Source: Blastomonas aquatica
Lineage (GTDB): Bacteria; Pseudomonadota; Alphaproteobacteria; Sphingomonadales; Sphingomonadaceae
Length of the DNA: 64,000 nt
Reading direction: 5' to 3'
NCBI RefSeq assembly: GCF_014639875.1
Contig: NZ_BMGD01000001.1
Span: 434,001 to 498,000 of the forward strand
Part shown: positions 8,768 to 19,514 of the stretch, piece after piece
How positions within the stretch are numbered: position 1 is the stretch's first letter
Layout: every line of letters starts with the position of its first letter
The notes under the pieces: generated by a model
Told to the model about the DNA's origin: nothing
What the model saw: the letters and a program-made list of their open reading frames with translations, nothing else
Databases searched by the model: none
Translations under genes and position numbers: made by a program

Positions 8768-9598
8768 CTAAACCACCTTGCCTGCGCGGCCTGCCAGCTC
8801 GACGACATAGTGCCAGGCGATGCGGCCTGAGCGGGCGCCGCGTTGTTTTGCCCAGCGCAGGGCGTCTTCGGAATCAAACGCCAGACCATAGGCCTGTGCA
8901 TATCCAGCGATCATCGCAAGGTACGTGGCCTGATCGCAGGCATGAAAGCCCAGGCTGAGCCCGAACCGGTCGGCGAGCGCCAGCCGGTCATCGACCGCAT
9001 CGCGTGGGTTGAGCGGATCGTCCTGTTCGCCCATGTTGCGCTCGACGATCGCGCGGCGGTTGGAGGTGACGGCAAGCCGGACATTGCCCGGCCGCGCCAT
9101 CGCCCCGCCCTCAAGCATCGAGCGCAAGGATCGCGCCGCGCTGCTCGCCTCTGGACCGTCAAAGCCGATATCATCGATGAACACGATAAAGGCGCGTTCG
9201 ACCCTGCCGAGCTGGTCGAATAATGCCGGAAGGGTGTCCAGAGCTTCGGGTGAGCCACCCGCCTCGACCAGTGCGATTGGCGCGCCCTGCGTCTGCTGGT
9301 CAGCCACCGCTGCCTTGACCAGCGCCGACTTGCCCATGCCGCGCGCGCCCCACAACAACGCATCGTGCGCGGGCAAGCCTATGCCATGCCGTCGGACGTT
9401 CTCGACGAAGCTCGCCTTTTGCGCATCGATGCCGAACAATCGGTCGAGCGGGATGGCCTGCAGGTCACGAACCGCAAGCACGCTGGCCCCGCCCCAGACA
9501 TAAGCGGGCGATGCGCTCCAGTCGGTGGGCGGCGGCGGCGGCGGTGCCATCCGCTCGAGCGCGGCGGCGATGCGGATCAGGGGGTCGGTGTTGGTCAT
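8768..9598 (-). CDS. DUF815-family AAA ATPase
   Basis: A 276-residue predicted ATPase. The Walker A motif GARGMGKS lies near residue 84 and Walker B (FIVFIDDIGFDG) near residue 140. A short Pro-rich stretch precedes the domain. The block LDRLFGIDAQKASFVENVRRH before the Walker A motif is characteristic of the DUF815 family, whose role is unknown. It converges with motB and is bracketed by palindromic repeats on both sides, which suggests it is a single-gene transcription unit. Function beyond nucleotide binding cannot be stated. Confidence 0.85.
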   Translation of the reverse strand: MTNTDPLIRIAAALERMAPPPPPPTDWSASPAYVWGGASVLAVRDLQAIPLDRLFGIDAQKASFVENVRRHGIGLPAHDALLWGARGMGKSALVKAAVADQQTQGAPIALVEAGGSPEALDTLPALFDQLGRVERAFIVFIDDIGFDGPEASSAARSLRSMLEGGAMARPGNVRLAVTSNRRAIVERNMGEQDDPLNPRDAVDDRLALADRFGLSLGFHACDQATYLAMIAGYAQAYGLAFDSEDALRWAKQRGARSGRIAWHYVVELAGRAGKVV

Positions 9599-9611
9599 TC
9601 AGGCACGCCCA

Positions 9612-9703
9612 TTTTCGTCACCCCCGCGAACGCGGGGGTCCCGCTTTTCTTCTCGGCACAAGCGCAGAAGCGTCATTCCCGCGTTCGCGGGAATGACGAG
9701 AAA
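9612..9703. repeat. Double-hairpin palindromic repeat
   Basis: There are two hairpins: CCCCCGCGAACGCGGGGG (9621-9638), and a 26-bp palindrome at 9672-9697 starting GTCATTCCCGCG. The outer flanks (TTTTCGTCA on the left, TGACGAGAAA on the right) also pair, so the whole unit can fold as one inverted repeat. It sits between two minus-strand genes, downstream of the acyl-CoA dehydrogenase and upstream of the DUF815 gene. Confidence 0.8.
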
Positions 9704-9725
9704 GGAAGATGAGAGGGAAGACCCC

Positions 9726-11462
9726 TCACCCCGCGAGCGCTTCGGTGTCCAGCGCGTAGAGTTGCTCTGCGCCCGCCATCGCGCCAGCCTTGAGGCCACC
9801 AGCTTCGGGCACCATGCGCTCGAGGTAAAAGCGTGTCGTTACCAGCTTGGCGTTCAGGAAATCGGCGTTGCCATCGCCCGCATCGAGCATCGCTTCGGCG
9901 GCGCGCTGCTGCTTGAGCATCAGCCAGCCCGACGTCATCACCGCCATCATCGTGCAATAGGGATAGCTGCCCGCGAGCCGGTCATCGACCGATGCTCCGA
10001 TCATCCACTCGGTCACCTCGGCGCAATCGCCCGCGAGCGCCGAGAGCGCCGGGTGGTTGCCGCAGTCGGCCTGCACGTCCGCAATAAGCCCGCGCACGAC
10101 ATCGCCGCCGCCCATCCCCAGCTTGCGCCCGACGAGGTCCGCCGCCTGGATGCCGTTGGTGCCCTCATAGATCTGCGCGATGCGGATATCGCGGTAATAT
10201 TGCGCCGCGCCGGTCTCCTCGACATAGCCCATGCCGCCGTGCACCTGCACGCCCAGCGACGCAATCTCGCTACCGAGATCGGTGCCATAGGTCTTGGCGA
10301 GCGGGGTCAGCAGATCGACCATCTCGCGCGCGCCTTCGATCTCGAGGTTCGCGCGGTCGACATAGCCCGAGGCGAAATACAGCAGCGCGCGGATCGCTTC
10401 GGTCCCCGCCTTCATCCGCAGCAGCATGCGCCGCACATCGGGGTGCTCGATGATCGCCACCGGATCGCGGCCGGCCCCTGCACGCGCCGATTGCACCCGT
10501 TCGCGCGCGAACCACATCGCCTTTTGCGTCGCGCCCTCGGCGATCTGCACGCCCTGCAGGCCGACGTTCAGCCGTGCGTTGTTCATCATCGTGAACATCG
10601 CGCGGATGCCGCCGAATTCCGCGCCGATCAACTCGCCGACGCTCTCCTCGCCCTCGCCGAACTGCAGCACGCAGGTTGGCGAGGCGTTGATCCCCATCTT
10701 GTGCTCGATCGATACGGTCTTGACGCCATTGGCCTCGCCGGGATTGCCATCTGCATCGAGCCGGTACTTGGGTACCAGAAACAGCGATATGCCCTTGGTG
10801 CCCGCAGGCGCATCGGGGGTGCGCGCCAGCACCAGATGGATGATGTTGTCGGCCATGTCGTGGTCGCCGAACGAAATGTAGATCTTCTGCCCCTTGATCG
10901 ACCAGGTGCCATCACCGCGGGGGGTGGCGGTGGCGCGCAGCGCGCCGACATCGCTTCCTGCCTGCGGCTCAGTGAGGTTCATCGTGCCGGTCCATTCGCC
11001 GGTGGCGAGCTTGGGCAGATACAGCGCCTTTTGCGTATCGCTGCCGTGATGGTGCAGCGCCTCGATCGCGCCGACGGTGAGGATCGGGCAGAGCGCAAAC
11101 GCCATGTTGGCTGCGCCAAGCGAGTCCAGCGCGACGGTCGCCAGCGAAAACGGCAGCCCCTGCCCGCCGTGATCGGCAGGTGCGCTGAGCGCGCTCCAGC
11201 CGGCATCGACATAATGCTGATACGCCTCGCGGTATCCCTCGGGCATCTTCACCGCGCCATCGACCAGTCTTGCGCCCACGGTATCGCCGATCCGATACAG
11301 CGGTGCGAACTCGCCTGCGGCAAACGCGCCCACGCCATCGACGATCGCTTCGACCAGATCGGGGGTTGCCTCGGCAAACCGCTCGTGGCGCGCCAGATCG
11401 TCGATCCCGGTGATCGTCTTGAGGACGAACAGCTGTTCGATCGTCGGTGCGGTGAATGTCAT
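9726..11462 (-). CDS. Acyl-CoA dehydrogenase, large DmdC-like form
   Basis: A 578-residue FAD-dependent acyl-CoA dehydrogenase, well above the usual 380-400 residues. The block NLTEPQAGSDVGAL is the FAD-binding signature, followed by GQKIYISFGDHD. The later block QIYEGTNGIQAADLVGRKL carries the family 'YEGTN.I' motif. The extra C-terminal domain (about residues 470-578) and the N-terminal ATPTIEQL-type leader match the subgroup that includes 3-methylmercaptopropionyl-CoA dehydrogenase (DmdC). No other dimethylsulfoniopropionate genes are present, so the substrate is unknown. AGGGAAA precedes the ATG. It diverges from the Sua5 gene with 48 bp between starts. Confidence 0.88.
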   Translation of the reverse strand: MTFTAPTIEQLFVLKTITGIDDLARHERFAEATPDLVEAIVDGVGAFAAGEFAPLYRIGDTVGARLVDGAVKMPEGYREAYQHYVDAGWSALSAPADHGGQGLPFSLATVALDSLGAANMAFALCPILTVGAIEALHHHGSDTQKALYLPKLATGEWTGTMNLTEPQAGSDVGALRATATPRGDGTWSIKGQKIYISFGDHDMADNIIHLVLARTPDAPAGTKGISLFLVPKYRLDADGNPGEANGVKTVSIEHKMGINASPTCVLQFGEGEESVGELIGAEFGGIRAMFTMMNNARLNVGLQGVQIAEGATQKAMWFARERVQSARAGAGRDPVAIIEHPDVRRMLLRMKAGTEAIRALLYFASGYVDRANLEIEGAREMVDLLTPLAKTYGTDLGSEIASLGVQVHGGMGYVEETGAAQYYRDIRIAQIYEGTNGIQAADLVGRKLGMGGGDVVRGLIADVQADCGNHPALSALAGDCAEVTEWMIGASVDDRLAGSYPYCTMMAVMTSGWLMLKQQRAAEAMLDAGDGNADFLNAKLVTTRFYLERMVPEAGGLKAGAMAGAEQLYALDTEALAG

Positions 11463-11510
11463 GGCTTTTCCCTGCTGTTCGCTACGTGCCTGCGTTGTAT
11501 AGGCACCAAC

Positions 11511-12476
11511 ATGACCGCTTCCAACCCTTCAGACACGCAGATCCTGCCCGCATCGGACGCAGCGATCACCCGCGCGATCACGATTTTGCGCGATGGCCGC
11601 CCGGTCGCGCTGCCGACCGAAACGGTTTACGGGCTGGCCGCCGATGCCTCGCGCGCGGATGCCGTAGCGGCGATCTATCGCACCAAGGGCAGGCCAGATT
11701 TCAACCCGCTGATCGTCCACGTGCCCGATGTGGACGCGGCGCGGCGGCTGGCAATTTTTGATACGCGCGCAGAAAAACTCGCCGCCGCGTTCTGGCCAGG
11801 CCCTTTGACGCTGGTGCTCCCGCTGGCAGACGGTGCCAATGTCGCACCCGCCGTGACCGCAGGATTGCCGACGATCGCGCTGCGCTGCCCCGCGCACCCG
11901 GTGATGCGCGCGGTGCTCACCGCTGGCGGGATGATGCTGGCAGCGCCGTCGGCCAACCGCAGCGGCGCGATCAGCCCGACCACGGCTGCGCATGTCGCCG
12001 CCAGCCTGGGCGACGGCGTGCCGCTGATCATCGATGGCGGGGCGTGCAGCGCAGGGCTGGAATCGACGATAGTTGCGCTGCGCAACATTGGCGCTGCGCC
12101 CGGCGGCTGGCAATTGCTGCGCCCTGGCCCGATCGATCCGGCTGCGATCACTGCGATACTGGGCGAAGACCCGCTGCCGCCGAGCGATCATGCCATCGAG
12201 GCTCCCGGGCAGCTCGCCAGCCACTATGCGCCAAGCAAGTCGGTGCGGCTGGATGCGGCGTCGGCTGAAGCCGATGAGTGGCTCATCGGCTTTGGATCCG
12301 TGGCGGGCGACGACACGCTGTCGGCCAGCGGCGATCTCGCCGAGGCGGCGGCGAACCTCTATGCGGCGCTGCACCGTGCGGACGCTTCGGCGTGCGCGCG
12401 CATCGCCATCGCGCCGATTCCTGCTGGCGGCATGGGCGATGCGATCAACGATCGGTTGAAGCGGGCGGCGGTCTAG
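11511..12476 (+). CDS. tsaC: L-threonylcarbamoyladenylate synthase, long Sua5 form
   Basis: A 321-residue enzyme that makes threonylcarbamoyl-AMP from threonine, bicarbonate and ATP, the first step of the t6A37 modification of ANN-decoding tRNAs. The YrdC domain (about residues 14-205) has GRPVALPTETVYGLAADA, the TKGRP.FNPLIVH block and APSANRSGAISPT. A Sua5 C-terminal domain follows (APGQLASHYAPS near residue 228, then a small Rossmann-like part). The open frame continues upstream to 9525, but that part is antisense to the acyl-CoA dehydrogenase; ATG 11511 is where homology begins. Its stop codon runs into a perfect palindrome. Confidence 0.92.
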   Translation: MTASNPSDTQILPASDAAITRAITILRDGRPVALPTETVYGLAADASRADAVAAIYRTKGRPDFNPLIVHVPDVDAARRLAIFDTRAEKLAAAFWPGPLTLVLPLADGANVAPAVTAGLPTIALRCPAHPVMRAVLTAGGMMLAAPSANRSGAISPTTAAHVAASLGDGVPLIIDGGACSAGLESTIVALRNIGAAPGGWQLLRPGPIDPAAITAILGEDPLPPSDHAIEAPGQLASHYAPSKSVRLDAASAEADEWLIGFGSVAGDDTLSASGDLAEAAANLYAALHRADASACARIAIAPIPAGGMGDAINDRLKRAAV

Positions 12477-12543
12477 TCACCCTCACCCTTCCGGCGCTGC
12501 GCGCCTGCGCGACGCGAAGCGGAGTGGGAAGGGTGAGGGTGAC
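12476..12543. terminator. Palindrome between convergent genes, possible bidirectional terminator
   Basis: A perfect 17-bp inverted repeat: the left arm GTCACCCTCACCCTTCC (12476-12492) pairs with the right arm at 12527-12543. The 34-base loop is itself GC-rich and partly self-complementary. The first base of the left arm is the last base of the upstream TAG stop. Its place between convergent genes suits a bidirectional terminator, but neither side has a strong T-run, so the call rests on the hairpin alone. It is also a repeat-type element. Confidence 0.5.
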
Positions 12544-12560
12544 CGGCGGCGTCACAAAAA

Positions 12561-13655
12561 TCACCCCCCAAACCCCTCGCCTTTTGGCCAGCCCGGACCG
12601 CGATAGGCCATGACCTTGAACAGCGTCCCCATCTGCTCAGGTGAAACCAGCCGGTCGAGCGCGTCCATCAGGGCTTGCGCCTGCGAAGGCTGGGTGCGCG
12701 CCAGGGTCGCAGCGCGCTCGGCGATGCCCAGCGCCATCAGCCATTCGCCCTGCCCCACCGGCCCTAGCCAATCGACATCGCCTGCCAGCGCGATCTGCTT
12801 CAATTGGGCAAAATCGACCAGCGCGGTGAGATCGGCAAGACCGGGGTCTGCGAAAGGATCGACCTTCTGGTGCGCGCGGACCGCCTGCAGCGTGCTGCCG
12901 GTATGTGGTCCCGTATCGGCGGTGTTATAGCCGTAATCGATGAACAGCGCGGTGCCGCTCTGCGCCTTCAGCCGGGTCGCGATCTCGAATGCCATGCCGC
13001 TCGCCGCCGGGCATGTCTCGAGGATCGTGCCCACCGGACTGTCGGCGTGCACCGCCGGAACCGCGGAATCCATCGGCCTTGCGCCCGCAACCGGCAGAAA
13101 ACGCTCGCCATTGTGGACCACGACACGTTCGCGCCAGCCCTGCTCGGCGCGAACGACCTGGCGGACGGGCAACGCATCGAGAAATTCGTTGGCGACGATG
13201 AGCAGCGGCCCCTCGCGCGGAACGCTGTCCAGTCCGTCATGCCATGTCGCCTGCGGGATGAGCGTCTGCTGCATCTGGCGCAACCGGCTGCTGCCCTCGA
13301 TCAGGTGCACCCGCGGGCGAAAGCCGAATTGCTCGGCCGCACGCAAAGCGTCACTGACCAATGTCCCGCGCCCGGGGCCGAACTCGACATAATGGCACAA
13401 GGCCGGCTTGCCCGCGCGCTGCCACTGGTCCGCAAGCCACAGCCCGATCATCTCGCCGAACATCTGGCTGATTTCGGGCGCGGTGATGAAATCGCCGGTG
13501 GCGCCGAAAGGATCGGCACGGTTGTAATAATGCGCGTTGGCCTCTGCCATGTAGTGGGCAACGCTGATCGGCCCGGTCGCGCCGATCAGCCGCCTGAAGA
13601 TCGCCTCCAGCCCGGCATCGCCACCATCGCCACCGGTCTGCGCCGCGTCGTCCAT
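12561..13655 (-). CDS. SAM-dependent methyltransferase, MidA/NDUFAF7 family
   Basis: A 364-residue class I methyltransferase-like protein. The SAM-binding block is YVEFGPGRGTLVSDALRA. Family hallmarks are YYNRADPFGATGDFITAPEISQMFGE near the N-terminus and ANEFLDALPVRQ in the middle. The human relative NDUFAF7 methylates an arginine of a complex I subunit during assembly; the bacterial substrate is not established. The start at 13655 follows GGAGGGG and lies 16 bp after the lgt stop, so the two genes probably form an operon. An upstream in-frame start at 13703 would overlap lgt. Confidence 0.87.
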   Translation of the reverse strand: MDDAAQTGGDGGDAGLEAIFRRLIGATGPISVAHYMAEANAHYYNRADPFGATGDFITAPEISQMFGEMIGLWLADQWQRAGKPALCHYVEFGPGRGTLVSDALRAAEQFGFRPRVHLIEGSSRLRQMQQTLIPQATWHDGLDSVPREGPLLIVANEFLDALPVRQVVRAEQGWRERVVVHNGERFLPVAGARPMDSAVPAVHADSPVGTILETCPAASGMAFEIATRLKAQSGTALFIDYGYNTADTGPHTGSTLQAVRAHQKVDPFADPGLADLTALVDFAQLKQIALAGDVDWLGPVGQGEWLMALGIAERAATLARTQPSQAQALMDALDRLVSPEQMGTLFKVMAYRGPGWPKGEGFGG

Positions 13656-13671
13656 GCCCCCCTCCACGGTG

Positions 13672-14598
13672 TCAGACCGTAGCAGGAAGCGGCTTGGCAA
13701 CACGGTTGCGCGAACTGACGATCAGATACAGGCCGATCACGATCATCGGAACAGTCAGCCACTGGCCCATGCTCATACCGGTGCGCTGGGCGAATTCGAT
13801 CAGATGCTGATCGGGATTGCGGAAATATTCGACGAAGAAGCGGCTCGCGCCATAGCCTGCCAGGAATACGCCGGCCAGGAAACCGGGGCGGTGGCGCACA
13901 TCGGTCTTCCAGAACAGCACACCCAGCACAATCGCGAGCAGCGCACCTTCAAGACCGGCCTCGTAAAGCTGGCTGGGGTGACGCGGCAGGCCCGAGGGAT
14001 CGGTGGGGAAGATCACTGCCCAGGCGACATCGGTGGGGCGGCCCCAAAGCTCTGCGTTGACGAAGTTGGCGAGCCGACCGAACAACAGCCCGAAGGGCAC
14101 CACGCAGGCGACATAGTCGCCGACGCGCATATAGCTCAGCTTGTTGCGCCAAGTAAGATAACCGATCGCGGCCATCACGCCGAGCAGCCCGCCGTGGAAG
14201 GACATCCCGCCCTCCCAAACCTTGAACACCTCCAGCGGAGTTTCGAACAGATCGGGTCGGTAGAACGCCACATAGCCCAGACGGCCACCCAGGATGATGC
14301 CCAGCGTCGCATACAGCATCAGATCATCGGCGTGCCGCTGCGCCATCGGTGCGCCGGGCTGCTTGAGCATCTTGCCTATGTACCAATAGCCCAGCATGAT
14401 GCCGAACAGATAGGCAAGGCTGTACCATTTGAGCTGGAACGAGCCGATGCTGAGCGCGACCGGCGACAGCCCCAGTTCTTCAAAGCGGATCGCGGTGGAC
14501 GCGACGGCATTTGCAGCAACCGAAGCAGCACCAGCCGCCGCGTCGGCTACAGTGGATGTAACAGTGTTGGCGGCAAGCGCCGTAATGGGCAGGATCAA
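13672..14598 (-). CDS. lgt: Prolipoprotein diacylglyceryl transferase Lgt
   Basis: An inner-membrane enzyme that transfers diacylglycerol from phosphatidylglycerol to the lipobox cysteine of prolipoproteins. Seven or so hydrophobic segments are visible. The Lgt signature [17 protein letters not shown] is present, as are [11 protein letters not shown] and [13 protein letters not shown]. The open frame extends to an ATG at 14730, but that would run into the divergent acyl-CoA synthetase gene. A TTG at 14598 after GGGGAAAA gives 308 residues, nearer the family size of 270-300; later GTG codons are also possible. It is followed by the MidA-like gene. Confidence 0.93.
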   Translation of the reverse strand: MILPITALAANTVTSTVADAAAGAASVAANAVASTAIRFEELGLSPVALSIGSFQLKWYSLAYLFGIMLGYWYIGKMLKQPGAPMAQRHADDLMLYATLGIILGGRLGYVAFYRPDLFETPLEVFKVWEGGMSFHGGLLGVMAAIGYLTWRNKLSYMRVGDYVACVVPFGLLFGRLANFVNAELWGRPTDVAWAVIFPTDPSGLPRHPSQLYEAGLEGALLAIVLGVLFWKTDVRHRPGFLAGVFLAGYGASRFFVEYFRNPDQHLIEFAQRTGMSMGQWLTVPMIVIGLYLIVSSRNRVAKPLPATV

Positions 14599-14665
14599 GG
14601 CTTTTCCCCACGGGTTTTCATCTCCATAAGGGTTGGCAAGCACAAGCGAAAGAGGAGAGATTTTA

Positions 14666-16384
<1,719 letters not shown>

Positions 16385-16421
16385 CATTCGACCCGACCCC
16401 GTACCGTCCGCGCCTTCGCTG

Positions 16422-19169
16422 ATGCCAGTAGCTACCGTATCCAACCAGCGCGCGATCATCGATCGACGCGCGCTCGATGCCGGTATCGCGACGCTGGCGG
16501 GGGACCTGGGCGACAAGGCGCGCGCCGAAGTGGTGACGTTGCTGCGCGATGCGCTGGCGGCGGGGCGGGCGGAAATTGCCGAGCGGCTGGTCGCAAATCC
16601 GGCGGCCGGGCATGAGTGCGCGGCAGCTCAGGCGTTCCTGATCGATCAGATCGTCCGGCTGATCCACGATTATGTCGTGCATTTCCAGTACCCGGTCGCC
16701 AACCAGAGCATGGGCGAGCACTTCTGCATCGCAGCGGTCGGGGGCTATGGCCGGGGCGAGATGGCGCCGCACAGCGATGTCGACATCGCCTTCCTCACGC
16801 CGATGAAGAAGAACAGCTGGACCGAGCAGGCGATCGAGGCAATTCTCTATATCCTGTGGGATCTGGGGTTGAAGATCGGCCATTCGAGCCGCTCGATCGA
16901 CGAGATGGTCCGCCAGGCCAAGGGCGACCTCACCATCCGCACCGCTTTGCTCGAGGGGCGCTATGTCTGGGGCGACCAGGAGATCTACCGCGAGGCATCG
17001 GTGCGCTTCTGGAAGGATGTCGTCACCGGCACCGCCCGCGATTTCGTCTCGCAAAAGCTCGAGGAACGCGACGCGCGGCACAAGAAGATGGGCGACAGCC
17101 GCTATGTCGTCGAGCCCAATGTGAAGGACGGCAAGGGCGGCCTGCGCGATCTCCATACGCTCTATTGGATCGGCAAATACATCCACCAGGTGCGCTCGGC
17201 GGCCGAGCTGGTCGATGCCGGGCTGCTGACGATGACCGAGTTTCGCGGATTTCGCCGATCGGCCAATTTCCTTTGGGCCGTCCGCTGCCATCTGCACGAC
17301 ATCACCGGACGCGCCGAGGACCGGCTGACCTTCGATCTGCAACGCGAGGTCGCCAGCCGTATGCGCTTTGCCGACCGTCCGGGCAAGTCGGCGGTCGAGC
17401 GGTTCATGCAGTATTTCTTCCTCAACGCCAAACGCGTCGGCGACCTGACCGGCGTGTTTCTGGCGCAGCTTGATGACCAGTTCGCCGCGCGTGACCGCCG
17501 GTTCATTCCCGCGCTGCTCCGCCGCCGCCCTCGCAAGCTTTCAGGCTTCGTGCTCGATCGCGGACGGCTCGCCCTGCCCCGGCCCGATTTCTTCCGCGAG
17601 GATCCGGTGCGGATGATCGAGATCTTCCAGCTGGCAGACAAGCACAAGGTCGAGATCCACCCCAGCGCGATGCGCCAGGCGAGCATGGATGCAGGGTTGA
17701 TCGACCGGCATGTCCGCGCCGATCCCCGCGCCAACGCGCTGTTCATGGATGTTCTGTGCAGTCCGCGCGACCCCGAAATGGTGCTGCGCTGGATGAACGA
17801 GGCGATGGTGTTCGGCCGGTTCGTTCCCGATTTCGGCCGTGTTGTCGCGCAGATGCAGTTCGACATGTACCACCATTACACCGTCGATGAGCACTCGATC
17901 CGCGCGATCGGTCTGCTCGCGCGGATCGAATCGGGCGAGCTCAAGGACGATCATCCGCTCGCCTATGACGTGATGCAGAAGCTGATCAGCCGCCGCGTTC
18001 TGTTCGTCGCCACGCTGCTGCACGATATCGCCAAGGGCCGCCGGGGCGATCACTCGGTGCTGGGTGCCGAGGTCGCGATGAAGCTTTGCCCGCGTCTTGG
18101 CCTCAGCGAGGCCGAGACCGAGCAGGTCGCCTGGCTGGTACGCTATCACCTTTTGATGTCCGCCACAGCCTTCAAGCGCGACCTCACCGACTACAAGACG
18201 ATCGCCGATTTTGCCGCGATGGTGAAAAGCCCCGAGCGGCTCAAGCTGCTTCTGGTGCTGACCGTGGTCGATATCCGCGCGGTGGGCCCGGGCATCTGGA
18301 ACAGCTGGAAGCGCCAGTTGCTGGGCAACCTGTTCGAATCGACCGAGGAGGTGCTGCGGCTGGGCCACAAGCAGCACGGACGGCGCGAGCGGGTTCTGGC
18401 CAAGCAGGAGCAGGTGCGCGGCCTGCTCAAGATCGACGAGGGCCGCTTCACCCAGATCGCCCGCAAGCTGGACGACGCGTACTGGATTGCTGAGCCCGAG
18501 GACATCATCGTCCAGAACATGCGACTGATCGATACGCACGATACCGAACCGCTGACGGTCTCGGCAGAGTTCTATCCTGCACGCGGGGCGACCCTGGTGA
18601 CGGTAAGCGCTGCCGACCATCCCGGCCTGTTCTATCGGATCGCAGGCGGAATCCATCTGGCCGGCGGGAACATCATCGATGCGCGCATCCATACGCGGCG
18701 CGATGGCATGGCGCTCGACAACTTCCTGGTTCAGGATCCGCTGAGCCGCCCGTTCATGGAGGAAAGCCAGATCGCCCGGCTGAAGAGCGCGATCGCAGAT
18801 GCGCTGGCCAACAGGGTCGCGCTGACCCCCCGGCTGATCGCGCGCCCCACCGCGCGCCCGCGCACCGAGGCGTTCAACATCGCGCCCGTCGTGCTGGTCG
18901 ACAACAAGGCCTCAAACCGGTTCACGGTGATCGAGGTCAACGCCTTCGATCGGCCTGCGCTGCTCAACCGGCTCGCATTCGCGCTGTTCGATCTCAAATG
19001 CATCGTCCACTCGGCGCATGTCGCGACCTATGGCGAGCGCGCGGTCGATACCTTCTATGTCACCGATCTTCTGGGCGACAAGATCGACAGCAAATCGCGT
19101 TTGAGGACGCTCGAAAAGCGGCTGCTGGCTGCGGCTGCCGAGCAGCCCGAACCGGCGGTTGCCGCCTGA
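16422..19169 (+). CDS. glnD: Bifunctional uridylyltransferase/uridylyl-removing enzyme GlnD
   Basis: A 915-residue nitrogen sensor that uridylylates PII when glutamine is low and removes UMP when it is high. The nucleotidyltransferase motif GGYGRGEMAPHSDVDIAFL lies at about residues 107-125, with Asp119 and Asp121 as metal ligands. The HD domain has VATLLHDIAKGRRGDHS near residue 533. Two C-terminal ACT domains begin near residues 725 and 837. The length matches the family. The ATG at 16422 begins where similarity does; the frame is open further upstream inside the acyl-CoA synthetase gene. Confidence 0.96.
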   Translation: MPVATVSNQRAIIDRRALDAGIATLAGDLGDKARAEVVTLLRDALAAGRAEIAERLVANPAAGHECAAAQAFLIDQIVRLIHDYVVHFQYPVANQSMGEHFCIAAVGGYGRGEMAPHSDVDIAFLTPMKKNSWTEQAIEAILYILWDLGLKIGHSSRSIDEMVRQAKGDLTIRTALLEGRYVWGDQEIYREASVRFWKDVVTGTARDFVSQKLEERDARHKKMGDSRYVVEPNVKDGKGGLRDLHTLYWIGKYIHQVRSAAELVDAGLLTMTEFRGFRRSANFLWAVRCHLHDITGRAEDRLTFDLQREVASRMRFADRPGKSAVERFMQYFFLNAKRVGDLTGVFLAQLDDQFAARDRRFIPALLRRRPRKLSGFVLDRGRLALPRPDFFREDPVRMIEIFQLADKHKVEIHPSAMRQASMDAGLIDRHVRADPRANALFMDVLCSPRDPEMVLRWMNEAMVFGRFVPDFGRVVAQMQFDMYHHYTVDEHSIRAIGLLARIESGELKDDHPLAYDVMQKLISRRVLFVATLLHDIAKGRRGDHSVLGAEVAMKLCPRLGLSEAETEQVAWLVRYHLLMSATAFKRDLTDYKTIADFAAMVKSPERLKLLLVLTVVDIRAVGPGIWNSWKRQLLGNLFESTEEVLRLGHKQHGRRERVLAKQEQVRGLLKIDEGRFTQIARKLDDAYWIAEPEDIIVQNMRLIDTHDTEPLTVSAEFYPARGATLVTVSAADHPGLFYRIAGGIHLAGGNIIDARIHTRRDGMALDNFLVQDPLSRPFMEESQIARLKSAIADALANRVALTPRLIARPTARPRTEAFNIAPVVLVDNKASNRFTVIEVNAFDRPALLNRLAFALFDLKCIVHSAHVATYGERAVDTFYVTDLLGDKIDSKSRLRTLEKRLLAAAAEQPEPAVAA

Positions 19170-19178
19170 CGCTGCGCC

Positions 19179-19448
19179 TCAGATCTTGCCGTTGAGGATC
19201 GCCCATCCGGCAAGGCCATTCATTCCGGTGTAGACAAGATAGGCCGGAAGCGCGATCGCCCAATCCATCGCGGCAAAGCTGAGCGCCGAGAGCAGGATCA
19301 GAAATTCGAGCAGATAGCTGCCATAGCCGCCCATGAACCGGCCGAATGCCGCGCGCATCTGCAGCGCCATCGGGTGGTCGGACTCCATCGTCGCCTTGTG
19401 AAGCGCAAAGTTGGCGATGCCGCACAGGAAGATGACGAGAGTTGGCAT
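19179..19448 (-). CDS. Small membrane protein of unknown function
   Basis: An 89-residue protein with three predicted hydrophobic segments (PTLVIFLCGIANFAL, LLEFLILLSALSFAAMDWAI and LVYTGMNGLAGWAIL). A conserved-looking loop, MRAAFGRFMGGYGSYL, lies between the first two. No family is recognised. It converges with glnD (9-bp gap). ATG 19448 is preferred over 19484 because it puts the first membrane segment at the N-terminus; neither has a strong ribosome site. It lies upstream of nothing on its strand but the intergenic space of the cyclase gene. Confidence 0.6.
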   Translation of the reverse strand: MPTLVIFLCGIANFALHKATMESDHPMALQMRAAFGRFMGGYGSYLLEFLILLSALSFAAMDWAIALPAYLVYTGMNGLAGWAILNGKI

Positions 19449-19514
19449 GCCGCAATCGTTAGCCCGATTTTTAGTCGCTGCCAATTGGCGTTGGCGTAGC
19501 CCAGCCTGGGCGGC

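Noticed and set aside
9726-11462. A dimethylsulfoniopropionate demethylation pathway
   Set aside because: Only a DmdC-like acyl-CoA dehydrogenase is present. No dmdA, dmdB or dmdD homologue lies near, and the large-form subfamily has several roles.
9525-11510. A 983-codon open frame on the plus strand ending at 12476
   Set aside because: Its first 662 codons are antisense to the acyl-CoA dehydrogenase gene and show no family. Only the part from 11511 is a real gene (Sua5 type).
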